DNA of 64,000 bases from Methylocystis echinoides (GTDB lineage: Bacteria > Pseudomonadota > Alphaproteobacteria > Rhizobiales > Beijerinckiaceae). The notes beneath the pieces are model-generated. The model had not been told where the DNA came from. It saw nothing but the letters and a program-made list of their open reading frames with translations, and ran no database searches. The translations under genes were made by a program, and so were the position numbers. The DNA is taken from positions 3,756,001-3,820,000 of the forward strand of contig NZ_BSEC01000001.1 in the NCBI RefSeq assembly GCF_027923385.1, read 5' to 3'. This document shows positions 1-9,146 of this stretch, in pieces; the first letter of the stretch is position 1; each line of letters opens with the position of its first letter.

Positions 1-587
1 ACGATCACGTCCACGCCCCACTCGTCCATCTTGAACTCGAGCGACGCGACCGAGGACACGCCGTCGACGAAGAGCATCGCCGGGTGCTTGGCGGCGTCGA
101 TGGCCTTGCGGACGGCGCCGATGTCCGAGGTCACGCCCGTGGCGGTCTCGTTATGCGTGGCGAGAACGGCCTTGATCTCGTGGTTCTTGTCGGCCTTCAG
201 CGTCTCCTCGATCAGCTCCGGATCATTGCCGGTGCCCCACGGACGCTCCTGGACGATGACCTCGAGGCCCTGACGGCGGCAGAGGTCGATCCACAGATGC
301 GAGAACTGGCCGAAGCGCTGGGCGAGAACCTTGTCGCCGGGCGACAGCGTGTTGGTGATGGCCGCTTCCCAGCCGCCGGTGCCGGACGCCGGGAAAATGA
401 AGGCGTGGCCCTTCTCCGTGCCGAAGACCTTCTTGAGGCCCGGGAACAGCGGCTTCACCAGGTCGGGGAAGGTCGGCGAGCGATGATCTTCTGAGGCGAC
501 GGCCATGGCGCGCACGATGCGGTCGGGAAGATTGGTCGGGCCCGGCACGAAAAGGAAGTTTTTGCCGGGAACGCGGGAATTCTGCAT
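1..587 (-). CDS. sgaA: Serine-glyoxylate aminotransferase, N-terminal part (gene runs off the left edge)
   Basis: Reading leftward from the ATG at 587, the frame stays open to the edge and gives about 195 residues starting MQNSRVPGKNFLFVPGPTN. This is the PLP-dependent class V aminotransferase that converts glyoxylate to glycine, with serine giving hydroxypyruvate, in the serine cycle of formaldehyde assimilation. Visible motifs are FPASGTGGWEAA near residues 65-76 and ATHNETATGV in the middle. The PLP lysine lies beyond the window. AGGAG sits about 6 bases before the start. It lies 82 bases downstream of ftfL on the same strand, as expected for a serine-cycle cluster continuing to the left. 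The identification is firm; only the C-terminal half is missing. Confidence 0.93.
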   Translation of the reverse strand, partial: MQNSRVPGKNFLFVPGPTNLPDRIVRAMAVASEDHRSPTFPDLVKPLFPGLKKVFGTEKGHAFIFPASGTGGWEAAITNTLSPGDKVLAQRFGQFSHLWIDLCRRQGLEVIVQERPWGTGNDPELIEETLKADKNHEIKAVLATHNETATGVTSDIGAVRKAIDAAKHPAMLFVDGVSSVASLEFKMDEWGVDVI

Positions 588-633
588 TTTTTGCTCCTTG
601 TTGAGCCGATTGGTTTTCGGGATGAGTGAACCG

Positions 634-653
634 GCGGCGCCTTGCGGCGCCGC
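634..653 (-). terminator. GC-rich hairpin between ftfL and sgaA
   Basis: GCGGCGCC and GGCGCCGC pair perfectly around a 4-base loop just past the ftfL stop codon. No strong T run follows, so it may be a weak terminator or a processing/stability hairpin between two co-directional serine-cycle genes. Confidence 0.4.
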
Positions 654-669
654 TGATGTCTTGAAGCGA

Positions 670-2406
670 CTAGAACAGGCCCGAGATGCGGCCGTCCGCG
701 CCCACTTCGATGTTGTTGGCGGCCGGCACCTTCGGCAGGCCCGGCATCGTCATGATGTCGCCGCAGACCACGACGACGAACTCCGCGCCCGCGGAGAGAC
801 GCAGCTCGCGGATCGGGATCGTGAAGCCCGAGGGCGCGCCCTTGGCGTTCGGATCGGTCGAGAAGCTGTATTGCGTCTTGGCGATGCAGACCGGCAGATG
901 GCCGAAGCCTTCCTTCTCCAGTTCCGCGAAGCGCGACTTGATGCTCGAATCATATGAGATGTCGGCGGCGCCGTACAGCTCCTTGGCGATCGTGCGCACC
1001 TTCTCGGCCAGCGGCAGCTCGTCCGCATAAAGCGGCTTGAAGTTCGACGGCTGCGTCTCGATGGTCTGCACCACCGCGCGGGCGAGGTCCGCCGCGCCGG
1101 CGCCGCCGGAGCCCCAGTTGTCGGCCACGACGCAGTCGACGCCTTCCGCCTTGCAGAGACGCGTGAGCGCCTCCATCTCCGCCGGCGTGTCGGCGGAGAA
1201 CTTGTTGACCGTGACGAGCACCGGCACGCCGAACTTGCGGACGTTGCCGATATGGCGCTTCAGATTCTCGAAGCCCTTCTCGACGGCCGCGACATTCTCG
1301 CCCTTCAGGTCTTCCTTGGCGACGCCGCCATGCATCTTGAGCGCGCGGATGGTCGCGACGATCACGGTGATGTCGGGCTTGAGGCCGGCCTTGCGGCACT
1401 TGATGTCGAAGAACTTCTCGGCGCCGAGATCGGCGCCGAAGCCGGCTTCCGTCACCACATAGTCGGCGAGCTTGAGACCCGACTTCGTCGCGATGACCGA
1501 GTTACAGCCATGGGCGATGTTGGCGAAGGGGCCGCCATGGATGATGGCCGGATTGTTCTCGAGCGTCTGCACGAGGTTCGGCGCAATGGCGTCCTTGAGC
1601 AGCGCGGCCATGGAGCCGGCCGCCTTCACCTCGGAAGCGCGGATGTTCTTCTTCTCGCGGGTCTGGCCGACGACGATATTGCCCAGGCGCTTCTGCAGAT
1701 CGGCGAAATTCGACGCCAGGCAGAAGATCGCCATGACTTCCGAGGCGACCGTGATGTCGAAGCCGTCTTCACGCGAAAAACCGTTCGACACGCCGCCGAG
1801 CGAGGAGACGATCGAGCGCAGGGCGCGGTCGTTCATGTCGACGACGCGGCGCCAGGAGATGCGGCGCGTGTCGAGGCCGAGCGAATTGCCCCAGTAGACG
1901 TGATTGTCGATCAGCGCCGCGAGCAGGTTGTTGGCCGCGCCAATGGCGTGGAAGTCGCCGGTGAAGTGGAGGTTGATGTCCTCCATCGGCACGACCTGGG
2001 CGTAGCCGCCGCCAGCCGCGCCGCCCTTCACGCCGAAGCAGGGGCCGAGCGAGGGTTCGCGCAGGCAGCACAGCGCCTTCTTGCCGATGTAGTTGAGTCC
2101 GTCGGTGAGGCCGACCGTGGTGGTCGTCTTGCCTTCGCCGGCCGGCGTGGGGGTGATCGCCGTGACGAGGATCAGCTTGCCGTCCGGCTTGCCTTCCAGC
2201 GACGAGATGTAATCGAGGGAGACCTTGCCCTTGTAATGGCCGTAGGGCTGGATGTGCTCGGCCGGAATGCCGAGCTTGTCGCGCGCCACATCGACGATCG
2301 GCCGCATCTTGGCGGCCTGGGAGATCTCGATATCGGACTTGGGCGAAAGGTGCTGGTTGTCTTTTCCGCTCGCGCCCGGCGCGGCGGCTGACGTTGTTGT
2401 CGACAT
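670..2406 (-). CDS. ftfL: Formate-tetrahydrofolate ligase
   Basis: A 578-residue protein, close to the usual length of about 557, that makes 10-formyl-THF from formate, THF and ATP. In methylotrophs it feeds formate carbon into the serine cycle. The nucleotide-binding motif [13 protein letters not shown] is at residues 85-97, after a family-typical start region ([14 protein letters not shown]). The ATG at 2406 was chosen because GGAG lies about 8 bases upstream and the family N-terminus begins soon after. The frame is open for 72 further codons upstream, but that peptide looks non-coding. It sits directly upstream of sgaA, supporting a serine-cycle operon. Identification is firm. Confidence 0.96.
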   Translation of the reverse strand: MSTTTSAAAPGASGKDNQHLSPKSDIEISQAAKMRPIVDVARDKLGIPAEHIQPYGHYKGKVSLDYISSLEGKPDGKLILVTAITPTPAGEGKTTTTVGLTDGLNYIGKKALCCLREPSLGPCFGVKGGAAGGGYAQVVPMEDINLHFTGDFHAIGAANNLLAALIDNHVYWGNSLGLDTRRISWRRVVDMNDRALRSIVSSLGGVSNGFSREDGFDITVASEVMAIFCLASNFADLQKRLGNIVVGQTREKKNIRASEVKAAGSMAALLKDAIAPNLVQTLENNPAIIHGGPFANIAHGCNSVIATKSGLKLADYVVTEAGFGADLGAEKFFDIKCRKAGLKPDITVIVATIRALKMHGGVAKEDLKGENVAAVEKGFENLKRHIGNVRKFGVPVLVTVNKFSADTPAEMEALTRLCKAEGVDCVVADNWGSGGAGAADLARAVVQTIETQPSNFKPLYADELPLAEKVRTIAKELYGAADISYDSSIKSRFAELEKEGFGHLPVCIAKTQYSFSTDPNAKGAPSGFTIPIRELRLSAGAEFVVVVCGDIMTMPGLPKVPAANNIEVGADGRISGLF

Positions 2407-3022
2407 ATAGCTCCACTCCCTCTCGAGCCCGTTCGTCAGGCCCTGGAAATTATCGACCGCCGGCGCAAGCGGCGGCTTCCCGCCCGGCATGCGTCCGCGG
2501 CCCCTCAAAAGACCGTCGGTAAGTTCGCCCTGGCCCATTCCGGCCGCGGCTCCCGCCCGGCCTGCCCTCCGCGCGCAATGAGCCCATCGAACGCCCTGAT
2601 GCAGCGCTCCGTATGACGGCAATAAAAATTGCCCGTCAAGCAGCGGAGCCCGCGCGTCTGCGGAACGTTGCAGCGCAGCAAACCGGGCCTTCCCGCTCGC
2701 GCGACGATGGGGACCGGGCTCCCGGCATATTCTTCAAGCCGGGCCGGGCGGCTATCCATCCCCCACCCGAAAGGATGGCCTAGAAATATCTGGCCCAGAC
2801 GACGATTTGTTAACGAAATACAGCTTTACAGCATTTGCCCTCAGACCGATATAGCGGTCCGCGCGCCGGTTGCGGCGACATCCTGCGGTCAGGAACGCCC
2901 TGCCCGACCCTATCCGGGGTGAGGGCCGGCGGGGCGCCAGTTGCGCAGGAAACAGGCAGGTAAAAAAAATTTTGTCGCACCTGCCTGTCGCAGCATGCGC
3001 TCTATGGCGCCATCGGGAAGCC
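2407..3022. other. Intergenic region between ftfL and msrB, no convincing gene
   Basis: About 616 bases with no frame that has both a ribosome-binding site and protein-like composition. It must hold the ftfL promoter (leftward). It contains an A+T-richer patch around 2805-2865 and the inverted repeat at 2952-2988. Confidence 0.6.
2952..2988. repeat. Perfect 10-bp inverted repeat downstream of msrB
   Basis: ACAGGCAGGT at 2952-2961 pairs with ACCTGCCTGT at 2979-2988 across a 17-base loop containing an A8/T4 tract. It lies 34 bases past the msrB stop. On the msrB strand the T run is inside the loop, not after the stem, so it is not a textbook intrinsic terminator. It could still end the msrB transcript or bind a protein. 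Confidence 0.5.
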
Positions 3023-3439
3023 TTATCGAGCCGGCCCGTCTTCCGGCGTGAAGTTCAGCGCGACGCCATTGATGCAATAGCGCAGCCCGGTGGGCGGCGG
3101 ACCGTCCGGAAAGACATGGCCGAGATGCGAGCCGCAGCGGCTGCAATGTACTTCCGTGCGCGTCATGCCGTAGCTGCGATCCATGGTCGTTCCCAGCGCG
3201 CCCGGCAGCGGATCGAAAAAGCTCGGCCAGCCGGTGCCGCTGTCGAATTTCTCGCCCGAGCGGAAGAGCGGCTGGTCGCAGCCCGCGCATTGGAAGACGC
3301 CGCGTCTCTTTTCGTGGTTGAGCGCGCAGCTTCCCGGCCGCTCGGTGCCGTGGCGGCGCATCACGTCATATTGTTCGCGCGTGAGACGCCCGCGCCATTC
3401 CGCGTCCGTGCGCGTGACCGGGAAGCTTTCTTCTGTCAT
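3023..3439 (-). CDS. msrB: Peptide-methionine (R)-S-oxide reductase MsrB
   Basis: A 138-residue MsrB that reduces the R-sulfoxide of methionine in oxidised proteins. Structural zinc ligands are the CxxC pairs C51/C54 (CAGC) and C99/C102 (CSRC). The catalytic cysteine is C122 in the signature RYCIN, and the SGTGWPSF substrate-pocket motif is at residues 67-74. No signal peptide is seen, so it is cytoplasmic. It is a single-gene unit divergent from the CrtI-like gene at 3566. All key residues are present. Confidence 0.95.
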   Translation of the reverse strand: MTEESFPVTRTDAEWRGRLTREQYDVMRRHGTERPGSCALNHEKRRGVFQCAGCDQPLFRSGEKFDSGTGWPSFFDPLPGALGTTMDRSYGMTRTEVHCSRCGSHLGHVFPDGPPPTGLRYCINGVALNFTPEDGPAR

Positions 3440-3565
3440 TTACTAACCTTCCTGCTGGGCCGCGGCCGGACGCCGCGCCATGTTATCTTGGGATCCATTC
3501 CGGCTTTGGCCAGACCGCGCCCCTCCCCCGCCGGGGCGCCTGCATGAAGAGGCGACGACCTTTCG

Positions 3566-5140
3566 ATGACGGACAAGAAATTCGACGCCGTGGTGATCGG
3601 CTCCGGCCTCGGCGGCCTCACCGCGGGCGCCCTGCTCGCCAACGCCGGCTACAGCGTCTGCCTGCTGGAGCGCAATTTCAGCATTGGCGGCGCGGCCTCC
3701 GTCTACAAGGTCGGCGATCTCTGGGTCGAAGCCTCGCTGCACCAGACCTCCGACGCGCGCAATCCGCGCGATGTGAAGCATCATATTCTCAGCCAGCTCG
3801 GCATCCTCGACGAGATCGAGTGGCAGCCCACAGGGCCGCTCTACAAGGCGCAGGGCGGACCGCTCGGCGACGCCTTCGAACTGCCGGTCGGTTTCGAAGC
3901 CGCCCATGACGCGCTGGCCGCGCGCTTCCCCGACAAGAGCGCGGCGATCAAGCGGTTTCTGGGCGAGGTCGAACAAATTCACGATGCGCTTTGGACGATG
4001 AAGCAGGCGCGTGAGCAAGGCTCGCTCGCCAAATTCTCGCGCGGCCTGTGGGAGGTGCAGCCTGCCGCCGACGGCTGGATGCATTCTCTCGACGAGATTT
4101 TCACGCGCGACTTTGCCGGCGCCGAAGGGCTGAAGGCGGCGCTGGGCGCCAATCTGCTCTATTACGGCGACGATCCGCGCAAGCTCTGGTGGATTTATTA
4201 TGCGCTGGCGCAGGGCGGCTACATCGCTTCGGGCGGGGCCTACATCAAAGGCGGCTCGCGCCAGTTGAGCCTCAAGCTCGCAAAATGCATCACAAAGACC
4301 GGCGGACAGGTCCGCATGGGCCGCCTCGTCACCGCAATCGAGACGGACGCCGATGGAAACGCCGTCGCCATTCGCCATGTCGCGCGGCGCGCCGGCGACA
4401 ATGAGGAGCGGATCGAGGCGCGGGTGGTGATGGCCAATTGCGCGCCCTCTGTCGCCGCGTCGCTCATGGACGCGCCGGCGCGCGCGAAGATGGACGCGGC
4501 CTTCGCAAGCCGACCGCTCTCGACCTCGCTCTACTCGGCGAATTTCGGTCTGAGCGCGAAGCCCGCCACCGTCGGCGCCACGGATTTTCTGACGATCGCC
4601 ATGCCGTCGTCGATGAAGCGCTTCGATCAGTATGGCGACGGCGCGACGGCCATGGCCGGCATGCCGGGGAAAGAACTGCCGCTGCACGCGGTCTCCAATT
4701 TCACCGCCGTCGATTCGGGACTGTGGGACGAACCGCCGATCCTTCTGAGCGTGCTCGGTCTCGACCGGCTCGACAACTGGAAGGGGCTCTCGAAGGAAGA
4801 GGCGCTCTCCCGCCGCGAGGCCTGGCTCGATGCGATCCAGGCGCGGCTGGAGCGGGATTATCCGGGCTTCTCGGGCCTGGTGACGTCGCGCATGCTGCTC
4901 AACGCCTTCTCCATGTCGAGCTATCTCAACACGCCGGAGGGCGCAGTCTATGGCTTCGCGCCGCTGCCGCCGGACGAGCCGATCCTGATGGGTTTTCCGC
5001 GCACGCCCGCGACGCCGATCGGCGGGCTTTTCCTCGCCTCCGCCTTCGGCGGGGAGCACGGTTTCAACGGCGCCATGCTCTCGGGCGCCGAAGCCGCACG
5101 GCTGGCCTCCCGGCGGCTGGAGGCGACCACGGAAGGGTGA
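3566..5140 (+). CDS. FAD-dependent phytoene desaturase / retinol saturase-like oxidoreductase
   Basis: A 524-residue protein with an N-terminal Rossmann dinucleotide site GSGLGGLTAG at residues 12-21 and an acidic residue at the end of the second beta strand (LLERN). The C-terminus has the family pattern in which a second FAD contact lies in LASAFGGEHGFNGAM. It belongs to the CrtI / carotenoid isomerase / retinol saturase superfamily of NAD(P)/FAD oxidoreductases. No crtB or crtE neighbours are present, so the substrate cannot be assigned; an isoprenoid or polyene is likely. The ATG is preceded by a poor ribosome-binding site (GAGGCGACG). The family is sure, the function open. Confidence 0.8.
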   Translation: MTDKKFDAVVIGSGLGGLTAGALLANAGYSVCLLERNFSIGGAASVYKVGDLWVEASLHQTSDARNPRDVKHHILSQLGILDEIEWQPTGPLYKAQGGPLGDAFELPVGFEAAHDALAARFPDKSAAIKRFLGEVEQIHDALWTMKQAREQGSLAKFSRGLWEVQPAADGWMHSLDEIFTRDFAGAEGLKAALGANLLYYGDDPRKLWWIYYALAQGGYIASGGAYIKGGSRQLSLKLAKCITKTGGQVRMGRLVTAIETDADGNAVAIRHVARRAGDNEERIEARVVMANCAPSVAASLMDAPARAKMDAAFASRPLSTSLYSANFGLSAKPATVGATDFLTIAMPSSMKRFDQYGDGATAMAGMPGKELPLHAVSNFTAVDSGLWDEPPILLSVLGLDRLDNWKGLSKEEALSRREAWLDAIQARLERDYPGFSGLVTSRMLLNAFSMSSYLNTPEGAVYGFAPLPPDEPILMGFPRTPATPIGGLFLASAFGGEHGFNGAMLSGAEAARLASRRLEATTEG

Positions 5141-5269
5141 TGTCACCTCCCGTCGTCGCGGGGATCGACGCGACCACGCCATCGAGCGGCCGTCAGCGCG
5201 GCTGCGGCGCGGCGCGTCGGTCGCAATGAGGGGGCGAAGCGGCGCCGACGGCTGCGGGAGAGCGCTCCG

Positions 5270-5677
5270 TCAGCGGCGTCCTGGCGAGGGCTCCTTCTCG
5301 AGCGTCACCAGCGCCTCGCCGCCGTCCCCGAGCAAAACGAGCGTCTTGCCCGCCAGCCGATAGGCGCGCACAGCCTCCAGCGCCGCGAGATACTGGCGCT
5401 CGACCGTATCGAGGGGCGGCGGGCAGGCCATGCGCGTCGTCATCATCGGGCCGAAGCTCAGTCTCTCACCAGAAACCGTTGGCATTCCGGCAATGCGGTT
5501 GCAGCCGACGGTCGAGGCGAAGCGGCCGTTCGGCGCGAATTCCGCCCGCGCACGCGCAGGGTCGAGTCCCTCCGCCCCGCCAACCGCCACCACCCGCCAT
5601 TTACCGGAAAGACCACCAGCGGCGACGGCGGGCAAGGCGAAGAGGGCGAGCGCGGCGGAAAAGATCAAACGGCGCAT
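5270..5677 (-). CDS. META-domain (HslJ-like) secreted protein
   Basis: A 135-residue protein with a signal peptide (MRRLIFSAALALFALPAVAA, residues 1-20) and one META domain, with typical GKWRV, NGRFASTVGCNRI and the MACPPPLDTVERQYLAAL stretch. Two cysteines, in VGCN and MACP, are conserved in HslJ-type proteins. HslJ proteins are periplasmic or outer-membrane associated and linked to heat shock or novobiocin resistance; the molecular role is not known. It is a monocistronic unit behind the terminator at 5712-5740. Confidence 0.82.
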   Translation of the reverse strand: MRRLIFSAALALFALPAVAAGGLSGKWRVVAVGGAEGLDPARARAEFAPNGRFASTVGCNRIAGMPTVSGERLSFGPMMTTRMACPPPLDTVERQYLAALEAVRAYRLAGKTLVLLGDGGEALVTLEKEPSPGRR

Positions 5678-5711
5678 GCATTCCTCCAGTTCTCATGCAA
5701 GGCTCAAAACA

Positions 5712-5740
5712 GTCATGGCCGCGACAGGCGCGGCCATGAC
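5712..5740 (-). terminator. Intrinsic terminator of the hdeD-aqpZ gene
   Basis: A perfect 12-bp stem (GTCATGGCCGCG / CGCGGCCATGAC, 5-base loop). On the minus strand it is followed by TGTTTTGAG, giving a short T run. It lies 45 bases past the hdeD-aqpZ stop codon. Confidence 0.75.
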
Positions 5741-5784
5741 AGATTGATTTGGAAGCAGCGATGGTCGCGCCAACGCCGCTATCT

Positions 5785-7137
5785 TCACGCGCGCACGTCG
5801 TCGGCGAGCGTGAAGCGGTGAATGAGGCCGCCGATCACGCCGCCGAGAAGCGGCGCCACCCAGAACAGCCAGAGCTGCTCGAGCGCCCAGCCGCCGACAA
5901 ACAACGCCTGGCTGGTGGAGCGGGCCGGATTCACCGAGGCGTTGGTGACCGGGATGTCCACGAGATGGATCAGCGTCAGCGCCAGACCGATGGCGATGGG
6001 GGCGAAGCCCACCGGCGCGCGGCCTTCCGTCGTGCCGAGAATCACCAGCAGGAAGAAGGTCGTCAGCACGGTTTCAATGAGGAAGCCGGACTGCCACGTA
6101 TAGCCGGCGGGCGAATGATCCTCATAGCCATTGGCGGCGAAGCCGGCGGAAAGGGAGAAATCGATATTGCCCTTCATGATCTGCAGCAGCACGAAAGCCG
6201 CCGCCGTCGCGCCGATGAGCTGCGCGATCCAATAGGGGCCGAGCTCCTTCCAGGAGAAGCGGCCGGCCGTCGCGAGACCGAGCGACACAGCCGGATTGAA
6301 ATGACCGCCCGACACCGGGCCGAAGGCGTAGGCGCCCGTGAGCACGGTCAGACCGAAAGCCAGCGACACGCCCGTGAAGCCGATGCCCAGCTGCGGAAAG
6401 CCCGCGGAAATCAGCGCGCTGCCGACGCCGCCGAAGACAAGCCAGAAGGTCCCCAGAAATTCCGCGAAAAGCTTGCGGCCGAGACCCGGGGCGAAACCAT
6501 CTTGCATATGAAAGCTCCTGTTTTCACTGCCCATTACACCAAGAGACGGGGTAAGCTGAGAATCCTGCGCCCGCTTGAGCGACAGGCCGACGCCGATCCA
6601 GCTCGCGCCGGCGAAAATGAGATCAACCCCGAGAAACGTGCCGAGAACCCAGAGGCTCGTCGTCGGCCAACCGGCGATGATGACTCCGCCGAGCGCCAGT
6701 GTGACGACGCCGGAGAGCGCGACCATCGGCCAGGGCCCGGTCTTGGGGAGCTGGAAGGCGAGATAGGTGCGCACGATTCCCGAAGCCATGAGTCCGGCGC
6801 CGAGCAAAAGCGTCAGAAAACTCGCCGCGAGCATCGGGTTTTCGATCACGGCGACGCCGCCGGCGAAATAGAGAAGCCCGATGAGCGTCCACAGGAAGAA
6901 TTTCTTCCATGAGCGAACGAGCACGGCATAGGCCATCTCGACGATGCCGCTCACGATCATCGCCGCGCCGACGAAGAGCACGGTGAGCACGGTGGAGCCG
7001 ACGACGCTGCCGAGCGCCACGAAACCGGCCAGCGCCACCACAACGCCGAAGGCGACCATATAGCCCCATCGGTCGCGCAACGCGGCTATATCTGCGCCGC
7101 GCAAGCCTGTGATGTCTGGCGCCTGAAAGCTGGTCAT
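5785..7137 (-). CDS. HdeD-family membrane protein fused in frame to aquaporin Z
   Basis: A single 450-residue frame. Residues about 25-190 are an HdeD/DUF308 domain with six hydrophobic segments. Residues 211-450 are a complete Aqp[18 protein letters not shown], first NPA at 281-283, H391 and R406 of the selectivity filter, and the second NPA in SVNPARST at 403-406. HdeD proteins are linked to acid stress; AqpZ passes water across the inner membrane. The two are normally separate proteins. A Met at residue 211 (ATG at 6507) is preceded by AGGAG with a 7-base gap, so AqpZ may also be made alone from the same message. No stop lies between the domains. The terminator at 5712-5740 follows. Confidence 0.9.
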   Translation of the reverse strand: MTSFQAPDITGLRGADIAALRDRWGYMVAFGVVVALAGFVALGSVVGSTVLTVLFVGAAMIVSGIVEMAYAVLVRSWKKFFLWTLIGLLYFAGGVAVIENPMLAASFLTLLLGAGLMASGIVRTYLAFQLPKTGPWPMVALSGVVTLALGGVIIAGWPTTSLWVLGTFLGVDLIFAGASWIGVGLSLKRAQDSQLTPSLGVMGSENRSFHMQDGFAPGLGRKLFAEFLGTFWLVFGGVGSALISAGFPQLGIGFTGVSLAFGLTVLTGAYAFGPVSGGHFNPAVSLGLATAGRFSWKELGPYWIAQLIGATAAAFVLLQIMKGNIDFSLSAGFAANGYEDHSPAGYTWQSGFLIETVLTTFFLLVILGTTEGRAPVGFAPIAIGLALTLIHLVDIPVTNASVNPARSTSQALFVGGWALEQLWLFWVAPLLGGVIGGLIHRFTLADDVRA

Positions 7138-7218
7138 GTTGGCCTCCTGAAATGCCGCAGTGCAAACTCAACAGTCAAATGGCTAAAGCGTAACGTCCGC
7201 CTTGTCGAGTGCAAAAGC

Positions 7219-9090
7219 TTATTCGCCCATGCCGCTATGTATATGCGGCGGCGGACCGAACTGGGCAACCAGCGGCGAATGCGCCGCGCGCGTCAACTGG
7301 GTCGCGCGCCAGGCGAGGAAATGCCGCGCGCAGACGGGCGAATCGCCGCAAATGGGCGTGACGTCGCCCTTCTGCGCCGCGGCCCTGAACACGCTCTGGC
7401 CCTCCTTGATCGTCTCCAGCACCTGAATATCTGCGAGCTTCTCGCGCGGGAGCGTCAGCGGATTGTCGGAGAGGATGACGAAATCGGCGAGCTTGCCCGG
7501 CTCGATGGAGCCCTTGCTGCTTTCCTCGAAATATTGATGCGCCGCCCAGATCGTCTGCGCCTTGAGCGCGATGAGGGGCTCGACGCGATGCTGTGGGCCG
7601 AGCACGAAGCCGCTGCGCGTCGTGCGATTGGCGGTCGCCGCCAGCACGCGCATGGAATTGGGGAAGGTCACCGGCGCGTCGTGATGCGAGGTGAAGGTCA
7701 TCCCGCGTTGCAGGAACCAGCCCGTCGGCGAGATGTTCTGCGCCCGTTCCGGACCGAGCACCACCTCGCGATGCCAGTCGCCCCAATAATAGGTGTGCAT
7801 CGGGAAGAGCGAGGTCGAGAGGCCCAGAGCCTTGATCCGGTCGACCTGATCCTCTCTCAGCACCTGACCGTGGATCAGCACGGTGCGTCGGTCTTCGCCC
7901 GGGATCTCCCTGGAAACAGCCTCGACCGTGCGCAGCAACTGATCGGACGCCGCGTCGCCGTTGGAATGCGCCAGCACCTGCCAGTTGTTCCGATAGGCGC
8001 GCGCGAACAGCGCCTTCAACTGATCGTCCGTGAGCGCCCCATAGCCGGCGTAGCCCTGCTTCTGCCCATCCGGCGCCTTGTAGAAGGGTTGCGTGAGCCA
8101 CGCCGTGCGGCCCTGCGGCGAGCCGTCGAGAACCACCTTGACGCCGCCGATGCGGTAATGGCGATCGTATCTGCGCGACACCAGCGGGCTCGACATGATG
8201 GGATCGTCGCCCAGCAGCGCGATCGTGGGATAGAAGACCACATCGATCTTGAGCGCGCCGCGGCTCTCCGGCTTCTCCATGGCGCGCGCCCAGGCCACCA
8301 TGGCGGCGCCCTCCTGCGCCGTCGTGTAGCCGTAGCGCGCATAGGTTTCGGCCCCCGCGCTCACCAGAGCGGCGATCTGCTCCTCGCCGAGTTTCGGCAG
8401 GAGTTTCATCAGCGTCATGAAGTGCGCGTTCTCCTCCATCACGCCATTGGGCTCATCGCCGCCGTCGCGACGGCGAATGATCCCGCCCTGTGGATTGGGC
8501 GTTGCGGCGGTCATGCCCGCGAGTTCCAGCGCCCTGCTGTTATAGGCGCCGAGGTGCCCCGACTGATGGGTGACGACGATGGGAAGCTCGGTCGAGATCG
8601 CGTCGAGATCGTCGCGCGTCGGGTGGCGATGCTCCACGAGCTGGGCGTCGTCGTAATCGAAGCCGATGACGAGCCCATATTTCTTCACGACCGGCGACGC
8701 GGCGATAAAGTCGCGCATGGTCTGCTGCAACTGCGCGATGGAATTCACCGTCCCGTCCGGCGCCGGCAGCAGGTTGGCGGAGATGGATTGCAGGCCGACG
8801 CCGAGCACATGGCCATGCGCGTCGATCAGCCCGGGAATCATCGTATGGCCGGCAAGGTCGTTGAGTTTCACCTCCCCGCCGCCATGCGCGCTCAGGATCG
8901 CCGCTTTCTCCCCGACCGCGAGGATTTTGCCGTCCTTGACCGCAACCGCTTCCGCCGTCGGCCGGTTGTCGTCGACCGTGACGATCGGGCCGCCGAAATA
9001 GATTGCGTCGGCCCGCTCGGCCGCCGCAGCGGCGCCCGGAAGCGCGAGCGCGAGCGCAAGTACAAAAACAACGGAACGTGTGAGTCGCAT
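7219..9090 (-). CDS. Secreted YtcJ-like metal-dependent amidohydrolase
   Basis: A 623-residue protein with a signal peptide (MRLTRSVVFVLALALALPG) followed by an amidohydrolase fold of the YtcJ / amidohydrolase_3 type. The first metal ligands are H92 and H94 in GLIDAHGHVLG. Later HSNGDA, LIHGQ and HHDAPVTFP supply further metal and active-site residues, and IEPGKLADFVIL is the closing beta-sandwich signature. The ATG at 9090 was preferred over one 21 bases upstream because it begins the signal peptide and has GAAGGG about 9 bases before it. Substrate unknown. It lies between a short spacer after hdeD-aqpZ and the outer-membrane protein gene. Confidence 0.85.
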   Translation of the reverse strand: MRLTRSVVFVLALALALPGAAAAAERADAIYFGGPIVTVDDNRPTAEAVAVKDGKILAVGEKAAILSAHGGGEVKLNDLAGHTMIPGLIDAHGHVLGVGLQSISANLLPAPDGTVNSIAQLQQTMRDFIAASPVVKKYGLVIGFDYDDAQLVEHRHPTRDDLDAISTELPIVVTHQSGHLGAYNSRALELAGMTAATPNPQGGIIRRRDGGDEPNGVMEENAHFMTLMKLLPKLGEEQIAALVSAGAETYARYGYTTAQEGAAMVAWARAMEKPESRGALKIDVVFYPTIALLGDDPIMSSPLVSRRYDRHYRIGGVKVVLDGSPQGRTAWLTQPFYKAPDGQKQGYAGYGALTDDQLKALFARAYRNNWQVLAHSNGDAASDQLLRTVEAVSREIPGEDRRTVLIHGQVLREDQVDRIKALGLSTSLFPMHTYYWGDWHREVVLGPERAQNISPTGWFLQRGMTFTSHHDAPVTFPNSMRVLAATANRTTRSGFVLGPQHRVEPLIALKAQTIWAAHQYFEESSKGSIEPGKLADFVILSDNPLTLPREKLADIQVLETIKEGQSVFRAAAQKGDVTPICGDSPVCARHFLAWRATQLTRAAHSPLVAQFGPPPHIHSGMGE

Positions 9091-9146
9091 GGAGAACTGC
9101 CCTTCATCCATGAGGCGATTGACGCGCGCGCGCGGCGCGGCTTGGT

